From positions 1,550,001-1,614,000 of the forward strand of contig NZ_CP064338.1 of the NCBI RefSeq assembly GCF_015476235.1: a DNA stretch of 64,000 nucleotides, read 5' to 3'. The notes below the pieces were generated by a model, which saw only the letters and a list, made by a program, of their open reading frames with translations, ran no database searches and was not told the DNA's origin. This DNA comes from Caldimonas thermodepolymerans. Its GTDB lineage: Bacteria; Pseudomonadota; Gammaproteobacteria; Burkholderiales; Burkholderiaceae_C. Shown piece after piece: positions 1 to 9,719 of this stretch. Made by a program: the position numbers and the translations under genes. Position 1 is the first letter of the stretch; every line of letters starts with the position of its first letter.

Positions 1-3000
1 GGTGAAGATCGCGATGGTCTTGCGGCCGGTGACGGTGCGGGCGATGCGCATCGCGCCCATCACGGCTTCCGAGCCGGTGTTGCAGAACGCGACGCGCTCG
101 TGCCCGGTGAACTCCGAGATCAGCTGCGCGACCTCGGCGGCCAGCGGATGCTGCGGGCCGACCTCGATGCCGGCCTGGAGCTGCGCCATCATCGCCTCGA
201 CGATGTCGTCGGGCTGGTAGCCGAGCAGGTTCGCGCCGAAGCACGACAGCAGGTCGATGTACTCGTTGCCGTCGATGTCCCAGATGCGCGCGCCTTTGGA
301 GCGGTCGGCGACGATGGGGTAGACCAGGTCCTTCCACAGCGGGTTGAAGCCGGTGACCACGCGCGGGTCGGCCATGAGCTTGCGGTGCTGCTGGCTGAAG
401 GCCTTGGACTTGCCGGTCCTGGCGTTGTAGCGGGCGATGAAGTCTTCCAGCCAGCGGCGCTGCTCCGGCGTTTCCTCGTGCTGGGCATCCAGCGTGATGC
501 GCGCGGCCGCGCCGAACGGCTTTTCGATCAGCGCCTTGATCGAGGGCTGCTCCGGCTCGGCCGGCTCCGCCGCGGGCTGGGCCGCCGGGGAGGCCGGGGC
601 GACACCCGTGGTCGCGGACGCCGGCAGGGCCGGCGCTGCCGCCACCGCGGAGGGCTGCACGGCCGCGGGGGCGGTGGCGGCAAGCGGCTGTCCGGCCAGC
701 AGCGCCAGCTGCTGCGACATCAGCTGCATCTGCTGCTGCAGCAGCAGGTGCAGGGCGTTGCCGCCGGCGTCGAGGCTGGCAGCCGGCTGCGGGGCGAGCG
801 CCGTGACCACGGGCTGGACGGCAACGGCAGGGGCGGCCTGCACCGCAGCCACGGGGGCGACCGGCGCGGCCGCCGGCGCAGGGGCCGGCTCGGGGGCGAA
901 TCGGTCGGCCGGCAGCTCGCCATCGAGGAAGCGGGCGAGCTTGCCCGGGGTGTCCAGGTCTTCCAGCAGGCGACGGAAGCGCAGCTTCACGCCGAACACG
1001 CGCTCCAGTTCCAGCGTGGCCTGCGTCAGCGACAGCGAGTCGAGGCCCTGGTCGACGAAGCTGGCATCGGTGGCCATCTCCTCGGCCGGCACGCCGGAGA
1101 CGTCGCTCAGGATGCGCTTCAGTTCGGTTTCGAGGCGGGGCAGTCGGCTCATGGCGGGCTTCACGTCGATGGCAGGAGGGGAAACAGGTGTCGCCGCGGT
1201 GGCGGTGCCTGTCGTGACGAGGGAGGCGGTGGCAGGGGTGGCCACGGCGGCAGCGGGGGGGCGGCGCTTGAACCAGTAGCGCTCACCCTGGAAGGGGTAG
1301 GTCGGCAGCGGGACGCGACGCGCGCCGGCGGCCACCGGCCAGGCGATCGCGACGCCGGTGCACCACAGCGCGCCCAGCGCCTTGAGCGCATGCAGTGCGG
1401 CATCGCCCGGATCGTTGGCCGGACCGAGCAGGGGCACGACCCGCGGCACCGCATTGGCGCGGGTACGGTGCTGGCGCAGCAGCGCGGTCAACGCCTGGCC
1501 GGAGCCGACCTCGATGAAGACGCTGTCTTCCGGGCGGTCCAGCTCGGCTTGCACGGCACGCGTGAACTGCACGGTCGCGCGCACCTGGCGCGCCCAGTAG
1601 GCCGGTTGCGTCGCTTCGTCGGCCTGCAGCGGGGCCCCGCTGACGCAGGAATACAGCAGGCGCTGCGGCGCGCGCAGCGGCGCGCGCGACAGGGCCGCTT
1701 CCACGGCGGGCAGCGCGCCCTCCATCGAGGCGCTGTGGAAGGCGTGCGAGACGCGCAGCCGCGTGGTGCCGATCTCGCGTGACTCCAGCAGCACCGCCGT
1801 CGCGTCGATCGCCGCGTGGTCGCCGGCCAGCACCGTCAGGCCCGGGGCGTTGCAGCCGGCGATCTCCACGCCGGCCGGCAGCAGGGGCAGCAGGGTGTCG
1901 ACGCCGGCACGCGCGGCCAGCATCGCGCCGGGGGGCTGGGCGTACATCGCTGCGCCGCGCGCGATCACCGCGGCCATCGCATCCTCGACCGACAGCACGC
2001 CGGCATGGCAGGCGGCGGCGTACTCGCCGATGCTGTGGCCGATCATCGCGTCGGGCTGCACGCACAGGCTGTCCAGCCAGGCGGTCAGCGCGTACGACAG
2101 CGCGAACAGTGCCGGCTGTGCATGCCGGGTCTCGGCCAGGGCCGCGGCGGCCTCGGCATCGCCCGGTTCGGCGGCGACCATCCATTGCCGCAGGCGCGGG
2201 CCCAGCTCGGCCCCGGCCAGCTCGAAGCAGCGGTCGAGTGCGACGCGGAACGCCGGTGCCTCGTCGTAGAGCCGGCGCGCCATGCCGGGATGCTGCGAGC
2301 CCTGGCCGGGGAACAGGAACACGACGCGCGGCTTCGCCAGGGCGGCGACCGGGCTCTTGAGCGCGCGCAGCGCGGTGACGGCCGAGGCGGTGTCGCCGGC
2401 CACCGCGCACAGCCGCTGTGGCATCGGGCGGCGGCCGCGCATCAGCGTCGCGGCCACGTCGGCGAGCGCCAGTCCGGGATGCCGCTCGAGGTGGTCGGCC
2501 AGGTCGCGCGCACGTTGCAGCGCTGCGTCGGCGGTGCGTGCCGACAACGGCAGCAGGAACAGCCGTCCGTCGTCCTGCGCGGGCGCGTGCGCCGGAGCCG
2601 GCGCTTCCTCCAGCACCAGGTGCGCGTTGGTGCCGCCCACGCCGAAGGAGCTCACCGCCGCGCGGCGCGGCTCATGGCCGCGCGGCCAGGGGGTGTTGCT
2701 CGCGATCACCCGGAACGGCGTGGACGCGAAATCGATCTGGGGATTGGGACGGCGGAAATGCAGCGTCCCCGGGATCAGCTCGCGGTGCAGTGACAGCGCC
2801 GCCTTGATCAGCCCCAGCACGCCGGCGGCCGCGATGGTATGGCCCAGGTTGCTCTTGAGCGAGCCGATGCCACAGAACTGCACGTCCTGGGTGTCTTCCT
2901 GCCAGGCCCGGGTCAGCGCGGAGACCTCGATCGGGTCGCCCAGGGCCGTGCCGGTGCCGTGCGCCTCGACATAGCCGATGCTGCGCGCGCTGACGTTGGC

Positions 3001-5709
3001 GTGTTCCAGCGCCATGCGGATCGCACCGGCCTGGCCGGTGACGCTGGGTGCCGTGAAGCTGGCCTTGTCGCCGCCGTCGTTGTTGAGCCCGATGCCGCGG
3101 ATCACCGCATAGATGGTGTCGCCGTCGGCCAGCGCATCCTCCAAGCGCTTGAGCACCACCACCGCGCCGCCGCTGGCGAACACCGTGCCGCTTGCGTCGG
3201 CATCGAACGGGCGGCAGTGCCCGTCGGCCGACTCCATGCCGCCTTCGACATGCAGGTAGCCGCCTTCCTGCGGCACGATCACCGTGGCACCGCCGGCCAG
3301 CGCCACGTCGCACTGGCCGCCGGCCAGCGCGTGGGCGGCCAGCGCCACCGCCACGAGGCCGGTGGAGCAGGCGGTGTGCACGCTGACGGCCGGGCCGTCG
3401 AGGTTGAGCCGGTTGGCCACGCGCGTGGCCACGTAGTCCTTCTCGCTGGCCAGCATCGCGGCGAACTCGCCCATCTGCTGGATCAGCTCGGGCTGCTCCT
3501 GGCGCAGCGCGGTGATGTAGGTGTTGTTGGCCACGCCACCGTACACGCCGACGCGCTGCCCTGGCCCGGGGTCGATCGCCGCGTGTTCCAGCGCGCTCCA
3601 GCACAGTTCGAGGAACAGGCGCTGCTGCGGGTCGAGCACCGTCGCCTCGCGCGCCGGGATGCCGAAGAAGCCGGCGTCGAAGCGCGCCACGTCGTCGAGC
3701 ACGCCGCGCGCGGCGACGAAGTTGGACCGGCTGCGCAGCGACTCGGGGATGGAGGGGTCGAGCTCCTCGGGCCTGAAGTGGCGGATGCCTTCGCGCCCGG
3801 CGACGAGGTTGTCCCAGAACTCCTCGACGTTGCGCGCACCGGCGGTGCGGGTGGCCATGCCGACGATGGCGATGCCGCCCTGGCCCGAGGCCTGGCGGCC
3901 GGTGCGCGCGCGGCGGGCCTGGGGCCAACCTTCCAGCACCGAACGGATGCCGGCGATGGTGGGGCGGTCGTAGACGTCGGCCACCGACAGGCCTTGCACG
4001 CCCGCCTCGCGCAGGCGGGTCACGAAGCGCAGCACCAGCAACGACTTTGCGCCCAGCTCGAACAGGTTGGCGTCCTCCGGGATGCCGGGGACGCCGAGCA
4101 ACTCCTCCCACAGGCGGTGCACCAGCGTGGCAGCGTCGGCCGGAGTGCCCGGGTCCACCTCGGGCAGCGGCAGGTGGCGGCGGTCGATCTTGCCGCTCGG
4201 CGTGGTGGGCAGGCGCTCCAGCACCATGTAGCGCACCGGCACCATGTATTCGGGCAGGCGTTCGCGCAGGTGGGCGCGCAGCGTGGCGGACAGCTGCGGC
4301 GTGTCGGCATGGCCCGGGCGCAGCACCAGGTGCGCCATCAGCTGCTTGCCGATGCCGGGCAGCTCGGGGGCGGTCACGACCGCTTCGCGCACCGCCTCGT
4401 GCGCCATCAGCACGACCTCGATCTCGCCCGGCTCGATGCGGAAGCCGTCGACCTTCAGCTGCTGGTCGGCACGGCCCAGGTAGGTGCAGGTGCCGTCGGC
4501 GTCGCGCTGTACCAGGTCGCCGGTGGTGTACCAGCGCCCGGACAGCCCGGGGATGTCGTCGCGGAAGCGCTCGCGGCTGAGGTCCTCGCGGCCGAGGTAG
4601 CCGTGCGCCAGCGTGTCGCCTCCGAGCAGCAGCTCGCCCGTGCCCGCTTCGGCGTCGATCAGCGCGCCGCCGTCGCCATCGCGCAGCGCCAGCTGCACGT
4701 GGGGCAGGGCGCGGCCGATCGGCGGGATCACCGGCCAGGTGTCGGGATCGCCGTGCAGTTCGTGCGCGGTGACCACGTGGCTTTCGGTGGGCCCGTAGTG
4801 GTTGTGCAGCACGGCGTCGGCGAGCTGCCCGAACAGCCAGCGGATCGCGGGCGTGACCTGCAGCTGCTCGCCGGCGCTGACCACGTCGCGCAGGTGGCGC
4901 GGCAGCACCTCGCGCGCCGCGTCGGCCAGCATCTGCAGCGCGACGTAGGGCAGGAAGATGCGCTCGACACGCTGTTCCAGCAGCACCTGGCACAGCCGGG
5001 CCGGGTCACGCCGGCGCGCGTCGTCCACCAGCACGAGCGTGCCGCCACAGGCCAGCGTCGAGAAGATCTCCTGGAAATGCACGTCGAAGGACAGCGGCGC
5101 GAACTGCAGCGTCACGGCCGGCTGCCCGAGCCGTGGATGCTCGGCGTGCCAGGCGATCAGGTGACGCAGCGGCCGCGCGCCCATGGCCACGCCCTTGGGC
5201 CGTCCGGTCGAGCCGGAGGTGAACAGCACATAGGTCAGGTCCGGTTCGGCGCCGAACGTCGCTAGGCCGGGCGGGGCCGGCGCCGCCAGCGTGGGCAGCT
5301 TCCCGGTGGCCGCTTCCAGGCGCGCGAGCGCCTCGGGCTCGCCCAGCACGGTGCGCGGGCGGGCGTCCTCCAGCATCGCGGCCAGGCGGTCGGCGGGATA
5401 GCCGAGGTCCAGCGGCACGTAGCCCACCCCGGCCTCGACCGCCGCCAGGATGTCGACCACGGTCGCGATCGAGCGCGTGGCCGCCAGCGCCACCCGATCA
5501 CCCGCGCGCAGCCCGGCGGCGCTCATCTCGCGGGCGCGCGCGGTGACCGCCGCGGCGAGGGCCCGGTAGTCCAGCGTGTCACCGTCGACATGGACCAGGG
5601 CCGGGCGCTCGGGCCACCGCGTGGCGGCCTCATGCAGCCAGAGATGCAACGGCGGAGGTTCGGGCAAGGGGTCCGGACGGCTCCCCCCGGCAGGCAGGTG
5701 ATGATTCAT
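1..5709 (-). CDS. Hybrid NRPS/PKS megasynthase, A-PCP-KS-AT-ACP-AMT (3' end outside window)
   Basis: Starts at ATG 5709 behind GGAGAG and stays open for 1,903 codons to the left edge. Adenylation domain (about residues 25-530): LFTSGSTGRPKG, FDVHFQEI (near 208), YGPTE (near 305), GKIDRR. Carrier domain: GAKSL, phosphopantetheine serine near 556. Ketosynthase (610-1035): HTACST with the active cysteine near 780, EAHGTGT, NLGH. Acyltransferase (1130-1420): FPGQGSQ, GHSIGEY, and HAFH, the malonyl-type signature. Second carrier: GLDSLS near 1556. An Ala/Pro/Gln-rich linker (1600-1720) leads into a class III aminotransferase of the mycosubtilin/iturin AMT type (FCNTGSEAVM), cut by the window edge. 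There is no N-terminal condensation domain, so this is a loading module. Pocket residues read D-V-Q-F-V-A-H-V-V, close to the known proline code. Inferred product: prolyl starter extended by one malonate, then transaminated at the beta-keto carbon. No cluster partner is visible upstream. Confidence 0.93.
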   Translation of the reverse strand, partial: MNHHLPAGGSRPDPLPEPPPLHLWLHEAATRWPERPALVHVDGDTLDYRALAAAVTARAREMSAAGLRAGDRVALAATRSIATVVDILAAVEAGVGYVPLDLGYPADRLAAMLEDARPRTVLGEPEALARLEAATGKLPTLAAPAPPGLATFGAEPDLTYVLFTSGSTGRPKGVAMGARPLRHLIAWHAEHPRLGQPAVTLQFAPLSFDVHFQEIFSTLACGGTLVLVDDARRRDPARLCQVLLEQRVERIFLPYVALQMLADAAREVLPRHLRDVVSAGEQLQVTPAIRWLFGQLADAVLHNHYGPTESHVVTAHELHGDPDTWPVIPPIGRALPHVQLALRDGDGGALIDAEAGTGELLLGGDTLAHGYLGREDLSRERFRDDIPGLSGRWYTTGDLVQRDADGTCTYLGRADQQLKVDGFRIEPGEIEVVLMAHEAVREAVVTAPELPGIGKQLMAHLVLRPGHADTPQLSATLRAHLRERLPEYMVPVRYMVLERLPTTPSGKIDRRHLPLPEVDPGTPADAATLVHRLWEELLGVPGIPEDANLFELGAKSLLVLRFVTRLREAGVQGLSVADVYDRPTIAGIRSVLEGWPQARRARTGRQASGQGGIAIVGMATRTAGARNVEEFWDNLVAGREGIRHFRPEELDPSIPESLRSRSNFVAARGVLDDVARFDAGFFGIPAREATVLDPQQRLFLELCWSALEHAAIDPGPGQRVGVYGGVANNTYITALRQEQPELIQQMGEFAAMLASEKDYVATRVANRLNLDGPAVSVHTACSTGLVAVALAAHALAGGQCDVALAGGATVIVPQEGGYLHVEGGMESADGHCRPFDADASGTVFASGGAVVVLKRLEDALADGDTIYAVIRGIGLNNDGGDKASFTAPSVTGQAGAIRMALEHANVSARSIGYVEAHGTGTALGDPIEVSALTRAWQEDTQDVQFCGIGSLKSNLGHTIAAAGVLGLIKAALSLHRELIPGTLHFRRPNPQIDFASTPFRVIASNTPWPRGHEPRRAAVSSFGVGGTNAHLVLEEAPAPAHAPAQDDGRLFLLPLSARTADAALQRARDLADHLERHPGLALADVAATLMRGRRPMPQRLCAVAGDTASAVTALRALKSPVAALAKPRVVFLFPGQGSQHPGMARRLYDEAPAFRVALDRCFELAGAELGPRLRQWMVAAEPGDAEAAAALAETRHAQPALFALSYALTAWLDSLCVQPDAMIGHSIGEYAAACHAGVLSVEDAMAAVIARGAAMYAQPPGAMLAARAGVDTLLPLLPAGVEIAGCNAPGLTVLAGDHAAIDATAVLLESREIGTTRLRVSHAFHSASMEGALPAVEAALSRAPLRAPQRLLYSCVSGAPLQADEATQPAYWARQVRATVQFTRAVQAELDRPEDSVFIEVGSGQALTALLRQHRTRANAVPRVVPLLGPANDPGDAALHALKALGALWCTGVAIAWPVAAGARRVPLPTYPFQGERYWFKRRPPAAAVATPATASLVTTGTATAATPVSPPAIDVKPAMSRLPRLETELKRILSDVSGVPAEEMATDASFVDQGLDSLSLTQATLELERVFGVKLRFRRLLEDLDTPGKLARFLDGELPADRFAPEPAPAPAAAPVAPVAAVQAAPAVAVQPVVTALAPQPAASLDAGGNALHLLLQQQMQLMSQQLALLAGQPLAATAPAAVQPSAVAAAPALPASATTGVAPASPAAQPAAEPAEPEQPSIKALIEKPFGAAARITLDAQHEETPEQRRWLEDFIARYNARTGKSKAFSQQHRKLMADPRVVTGFNPLWKDLVYPIVADRSKGARIWDIDGNEYIDLLSCFGANLLGYQPDDIVEAMMAQLQAGIEVGPQHPLAAEVAQLISEFTGHERVAFCNTGSEAVMGAMRIARTVTGRKTIAIFT

Positions 5710-5848
5710 TGCGCTCTCCGTCAGGCAACGCGTCGTGTCGCCGTGTAGGGGTATGGACGGGCGGTCGGGGTGCGCGGGCGACGAGGACGACCAGGACCAG
5801 TGGCCGGGTTGCAACCACGGTTGCCGCCACTGTCTCCACCTGTTACCG

Positions 5849-5854
5849 ATTATG
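5849..5854 (-). promoter_or_regulatory. Candidate -10 box for the NRPS/PKS gene
   Basis: On the minus strand a CATAAT hexamer (5 of 6 to TATAAT) lies about 140 nt before the megasynthase start, in a 250-bp spacer between two divergent genes. No good -35 lies at 16-18 bp, so an activator would be needed. It would give a leader of about 130 nt. Confidence 0.3.
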
Positions 5855-5867
5855 CGAAGCGGTCCCT

Positions 5868-5933
5868 CCCTTGCCTGCCCCCCAAATGAGTGAGTGGGCG
5901 CCGCTGCCTTCCCCCTGAATGAGTGAGTGCGGC
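5868..5933. repeat. Two tandem 33-bp imperfect repeats in a divergent spacer
   Basis: Two adjacent 33-bp units match at about 25 positions and share an identical core AATGAGTGAGTG (5885-5896 and 5918-5929). The 33-bp period equals about three helical turns, so both cores face the same side of the helix. They sit 30-95 bp before the SGNH hydrolase start and 160-225 bp before the NRPS/PKS start. A paired operator for a regulator of one or both genes is an inference. Confidence 0.6.
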
Positions 5934-5961
5934 CGGACGGGGATGTCACAGATACTTACGC

Positions 5962-7185
5962 ATGCCCCGATGGAGCCGACTTCTCTGTGGCCTGCTGACC
6001 TGCGTGGTCGTCGTGGCCGTGGGTGCGGCGGTCGCCATCGTGCAGCTGGATGCTGATGCGGGGCGCGACGTCGTGGAGGGCGCCATGTCGCAATGGGCCG
6101 TACCCTTGGCCGTGCTCGGGGACTCCGACAGCCATGCATACCACGATACGCTGCACTTCCCGCCCGGCTCGCCCGCGCGGGGCGGGCCGTATCGCGCGAT
6201 CACGTTCCAGTGGACCGAGGTGCTGGCCCGTCTGCGGCCGGAGGCGATCGACCTGGGGCCTTGGGGGCGTTGGGGCATGCGCCGGTCGTGGGCGCGCGTG
6301 CTCGGCCGCCTGGGCCGGACGGTGCGCGCACCCCGCAAGGAAGACCACCGCCACAACTTCGCGGTGTCCGGCGCGCGTTGCGAGGACCTGCTCGATGGCT
6401 GGCGGCAGACGTACGCCCTGAAGCAGCTGATGGACGAGGACCCCGACCGCTGGGCACGCGGCGTGGTCGTCGTGCGCATCGGAATCAACAGCTTTGGCAG
6501 CGAGGCCGACCTGGATCGTCTGGCGCACGATCCCCGGGATCCGCAGGTCCAGGCGGAAGTCGCCCGCTGCCTCGATGCGATCGCTGCGAGCGTCGACCTG
6601 ATCCGGGCGTCCCACCCCCGGACGCGCTTCGTGCTGGTCGGCATCTTCGACAACAGCCGTTGGGCCCGGGCGGACGTGCGATGGCAGGACCCGGTGGCGT
6701 TGCATCGCATCGCCAGTGGCCTGGACCGCTTCGACGACGGCTTGCGACGCCTGGCGCGCGAGCGCCGCGACGTCGCCTTCTTCGACGACCGGGCCTGGTT
6801 TGCCGCTCGCTGGGGGGGACGCGACCCCGAGGGCCGGCCTGCCTATCGCGACGTCATGCTGGGCGGTGTCCTGCGGGTGTCGAACACCGCCGGTGATGCG
6901 CCCCACAACGCGGTGCTTGCGGACAGGCACGCGGGCACCGTCTGGAACGGCTGGTGGGCAGCCGCGCTGGTCGAGCTGATGAACCAGCAGTTCGGCCTGG
7001 GCATCGCACCGATGACCGATTGCGAGATCGCGAGCCTGCTCGTCCAGGACGGCGAACCCGATCGCTTGGGAGCCTGCATGGCGGCCGACCCGGTCGATGG
7101 CGATGCCGCGACGCCGGCCTGTGTGCCTTCATGCCGCGGCGCCGAGCCCGGCGGCTCCATCGGCATGGCCGAGCCGGCACGATGA
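5962..7185 (+). CDS. Membrane-anchored SGNH/GDSL-family hydrolase
   Basis: A 407-residue protein. The start at 5962 is chosen because it begins directly with a basic stretch (MPRWSR) and a hydrophobic segment (about residues 7-29), a signal anchor that would place the enzyme in the periplasm; an upstream in-frame ATG at 5923 adds 13 residues. SGNH blocks: GDSDSH (block I, nucleophile serine), FAVSGARC (block II glycine), RIGINSFG (block III asparagine), and a C-terminal DAPHNAVLADRHAG region offering the Asp/His pair. Family members are esterases or deacetylases, often acting on polysaccharides. The next two genes make an N-acetylated uronic acid nucleotide sugar, so trimming acetyl groups from a surface glycan is plausible but inferred. 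It reads away from the NRPS/PKS. Confidence 0.7.
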   Translation: MPRWSRLLCGLLTCVVVVAVGAAVAIVQLDADAGRDVVEGAMSQWAVPLAVLGDSDSHAYHDTLHFPPGSPARGGPYRAITFQWTEVLARLRPEAIDLGPWGRWGMRRSWARVLGRLGRTVRAPRKEDHRHNFAVSGARCEDLLDGWRQTYALKQLMDEDPDRWARGVVVVRIGINSFGSEADLDRLAHDPRDPQVQAEVARCLDAIAASVDLIRASHPRTRFVLVGIFDNSRWARADVRWQDPVALHRIASGLDRFDDGLRRLARERRDVAFFDDRAWFAARWGGRDPEGRPAYRDVMLGGVLRVSNTAGDAPHNAVLADRHAGTVWNGWWAAALVELMNQQFGLGIAPMTDCEIASLLVQDGEPDRLGACMAADPVDGDAATPACVPSCRGAEPGGSIGMAEPAR

Positions 7186-7288
7186 TCGGCGCGCATCGAC
7201 ACCAACCCGTGAATCGGGGATATGCCGGAGCGGCCCGTTCTGGAACCATTCCGCGATCGCATGCATTGCGTCCGCACTGGGAGAACCG

Positions 7289-8569
7289 ATGAAAACAGTT
7301 GCCGTCGTCGGACTGGGCTATGTCGGCCTGCCACTGGCCGTGGAGTTCGGCAAGAAGTTCCGCACGATCGGGCTCGACCTCTCCGCCGAGAAGATCGAGG
7401 CCTACAAGCGTCACGTGGATCCGACCGGTGAGGTCAGCACCGAGGAGCTGCAGGCTGCCCGGCTGCTGGAGCCCACCACCGACGCGAGCGCACTGAAGGA
7501 GGCGGACTTCATCGTCGTGGCCGTGCCCACGCCGGTCGATGACGCGCACATCCCGGACCTGTCGCCGCTGGTCGGCGCGAGCACCAGCGTGGGGCGCAAC
7601 CTCAAGCCCGGCGCGATCGTGGTGTTCGAGTCCACCGTCTATCCCGGCGCGACCGAGGAGGTGTGCATTCCCATCATCGAGCGCGAGTCGGGCTTGAAGT
7701 GGAAGGAAGGCTTCTTCGTCGGCTACTCGCCCGAGCGCATCAACCCCGGCGACAAGAAGCACACGCTGACGACCATCGTGAAGGTGGTCTCCGGCGACAC
7801 GCCCGAGACGCTGGAGCGGGTGGCCGAGATGTATGGCGCGATCGTCACCGCCGGCGTCTACAAGGCCAGCAGCATCAAGGTCGCCGAAGCGGCCAAGGTG
7901 ATCGAGAACACCCAGCGCGACCTGAACATCGCGCTGGTCAACGAGCTGGCGCTGATCTTCCACCGCATCGGCATCGACACGATGGAGGTGCTGGAAGCCG
8001 CCGGCACGAAGTGGAACTTCCTGCCGTTCCGTCCCGGCCTGGTCGGTGGCCACTGCATCGGCGTGGACCCGTACTACCTGACCCACAAGGCCGAGCGCCT
8101 GGGCTACACGCCGCAGGTCATCCTGGCCGGCCGGCGCATCAACGACGGCATGGGCAAGTACATCGCCGAGCAGACCGTCAAGCAGCTGATCCAGGGCGGC
8201 AACCCGGTCAAGGGTGCGCACGTCATCGTGCTGGGCCTGACCTTCAAGGAAAACTGCCCGGACCTGCGCAACTCCAAGGTCATCGACGTGATCCACGAGC
8301 TGGAAAGCTACGGCGTCACGGTGCACGTGCACGACCCGCTGGCCTCGCCGCACGAGGCCTGGGAGGAGTACGGCATCGAGCTGGTGCAGTGGGAGCACCT
8401 GCCGCGCGCCAACGCCATCGTCGCGGCCGTGCCGCACAAGCGCCTGCTCGAGCGCAGCGTGGACGAGTACGTTGCCAAGCTGGCCCAGGGCGGCCTGTTC
8501 GTCGATGTCAAGTGCACCGCGGACGCGAAGGCGCTGCGGGAACGCGGGATCACCGTATGGCGGCTGTGA
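7289..8569 (+). CDS. tviB: UDP-N-acetyl-hexosamine 6-dehydrogenase (TviB/WbpO type)
   Basis: A 426-residue nucleotide-sugar dehydrogenase that oxidises C6 of UDP-GlcNAc or UDP-GalNAc to the uronic acid in two NAD-dependent steps. Visible: N-terminal Rossmann motif GLGYVGLP (residues 8-15), central dimerisation helix region, and the catalytic loop [14 protein letters not shown] with Cys256. The length and the [11 protein letters not shown] block fit the Vi-antigen TviB branch rather than UDP-glucose dehydrogenase. It overlaps the next gene, a TviC/WbpP epimerase, so the pair should supply UDP-GalNAcA for a capsule or O-antigen. No glycosyltransferase, flippase or polymerase gene is in this window, so the polymer itself must be built from genes elsewhere. 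Confidence 0.9.
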   Translation: MKTVAVVGLGYVGLPLAVEFGKKFRTIGLDLSAEKIEAYKRHVDPTGEVSTEELQAARLLEPTTDASALKEADFIVVAVPTPVDDAHIPDLSPLVGASTSVGRNLKPGAIVVFESTVYPGATEEVCIPIIERESGLKWKEGFFVGYSPERINPGDKKHTLTTIVKVVSGDTPETLERVAEMYGAIVTAGVYKASSIKVAEAAKVIENTQRDLNIALVNELALIFHRIGIDTMEVLEAAGTKWNFLPFRPGLVGGHCIGVDPYYLTHKAERLGYTPQVILAGRRINDGMGKYIAEQTVKQLIQGGNPVKGAHVIVLGLTFKENCPDLRNSKVIDVIHELESYGVTVHVHDPLASPHEAWEEYGIELVQWEHLPRANAIVAAVPHKRLLERSVDEYVAKLAQGGLFVDVKCTADAKALRERGITVWRL

Positions 8570-9600
8570 TGATGCAGGAAGTGCTCGACCTCGTCGCCTC
8601 TCAGCGCCGCCGCTGGCTGGTCACCGGCAGCGCCGGGTTCATCGGATCGCACCTGCTCGAGGCGCTGCTGCGCGCCGGGCAGCAGGTGGTGAGCCTGGAC
8701 AACTTCGCCACCGGGCATCGCGCCAACCTCGATGACGTGCGTGCGCGCGTCGGCGAGGAGGCCTGGGCGCGGCACGAATTCATCGAAGGCGACATCGCCG
8801 ATCCCGAGACATGCCGGCGCGTCTGCGAAGGCGTGGACATCGTGCTGCACGAGGCGGCGCTCGGTTCGGTGCCGCGCTCGATCAAGGATCCGCTCGCGAC
8901 GCACCGGGCCAACGCGACCGGCTTCGTCAACATGCTGTTCGCCGCCTGCGAGGCCAACGTCAAGCGCTTCGTCTACGCGGCCTCCAGCTCGACCTATGGC
9001 GACTCGCCGACGCTGCCCAAGGTGGAGGACAAGATCGGCCGGCCGCTGTCGCCGTATGCGGTGACCAAGTACCTCAACGAGCTGTACGCGGACGTGTTCA
9101 GCCGCTGCTACGGCATCGAGACCATCGGGTTGCGCTACTTCAACGTGTTCGGCCCGCGCCAGGACCCGAACGGCGCCTATGCCGCGGTGATTCCGCGCTG
9201 GGTCAGCGAGATGCTGCGTGGCAAGCGCTGCGTGATCTACGGCGACGGCGAGACCTCGCGCGACTTCTGCTACGTGGCCAACGTGGTGCAGGCCAACCTG
9301 CGCGCGGCGCTGACCGACAACCCCGAGGCGGTGAACCAAGTCTACAACATCGCCGTGGGCGACCGCACCACGCTGAACCAGCTGCACGAATCCATCGCCC
9401 AGGCACTGGGCAGCCAGCGCACCGACCTGCGCATCGAGACGCCCGAGTACGCCGACTTCCGTCCTGGCGACGTGCGCCATTCGCTGGCCGACATCGGCAA
9501 GGCGCGCCGCCTGCTCGGCTACGCGCCGACGCACAACGTCGGCGCCGGCCTGCGCGAGGCGATCGGCTGGTACGTGCAACGCGCGTCCCAACCGGCCTGA
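8569..9600 (+). CDS. tviC: UDP-N-acetylglucosamine/glucosaminuronate 4-epimerase (TviC/WbpP type)
   Basis: A 343-residue extended SDR epimerase. Features: TGSAGFIGS dinucleotide motif near residue 20, catalytic SPYAVTK with Tyr163 and Lys167, and the family blocks [26 protein letters not shown] and [21 protein letters not shown] that mark WbpP/TviC, the N-acetylated-sugar branch of GalE. Starts at 8557, 8569 and 8572 are in frame. I prefer 8569 because its ATG overlaps the TGA of tviB (TGATG) and gives the usual distance to the nucleotide motif; from 8557 the protein is 347 residues. Coupled to tviB; a strong terminator follows directly. Confidence 0.9.
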   Translation: MMQEVLDLVASQRRRWLVTGSAGFIGSHLLEALLRAGQQVVSLDNFATGHRANLDDVRARVGEEAWARHEFIEGDIADPETCRRVCEGVDIVLHEAALGSVPRSIKDPLATHRANATGFVNMLFAACEANVKRFVYAASSSTYGDSPTLPKVEDKIGRPLSPYAVTKYLNELYADVFSRCYGIETIGLRYFNVFGPRQDPNGAYAAVIPRWVSEMLRGKRCVIYGDGETSRDFCYVANVVQANLRAALTDNPEAVNQVYNIAVGDRTTLNQLHESIAQALGSQRTDLRIETPEYADFRPGDVRHSLADIGKARRLLGYAPTHNVGAGLREAIGWYVQRASQPA

Positions 9601-9624
9601 CACCGTCTGTACTCAAGCGTTCAT

Positions 9625-9651
9625 GGCCCGCTTCGGCGGGCCGCTTTTTTT
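9625..9651 (+). terminator. Rho-independent terminator after tviC
   Basis: Stem GGCCCGC / GCGGGCC (7 bp) with a TTCG loop, followed by GC and seven T. It ends the tviB-tviC transcription unit 25 nt after the stop. Confidence 0.9.
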
Positions 9652-9705
9652 CTTGGCCCTGCCGGGCTCGTCGGTTTCCACATCGGCGCGGGGGCGCGCA
9701 TGGAC

Positions 9706-9711
9706 CACAAT
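9706..9711 (+). promoter_or_regulatory. -10-like CACAAT placed for a leaderless mRNA
   Basis: CACAAT ends 8 nt before the ATG of the N-formylglutamate amidohydrolase gene. There is no Shine-Dalgarno sequence between them, so transcription would begin at or beside the start codon. Confidence 0.45.
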
Positions 9712-9719
9712 CTGCAGGC

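Noticed and set aside
100-1782. Long plus-strand frame of 560 codons in the first 2 kb
   Set aside because: It lies opposite the AT, ACP and AMT domains of the megasynthase. Its translation is Arg/Gly/Gln-rich without motifs; it is an artefact of high G+C.
2672-4993. 773-codon minus-strand frame within the megasynthase
   Set aside because: It is in a different frame from the real A-PCP-KS region and gives low-complexity Arg/Ala sequence; the domain-bearing frame from 5709 explains the stretch.
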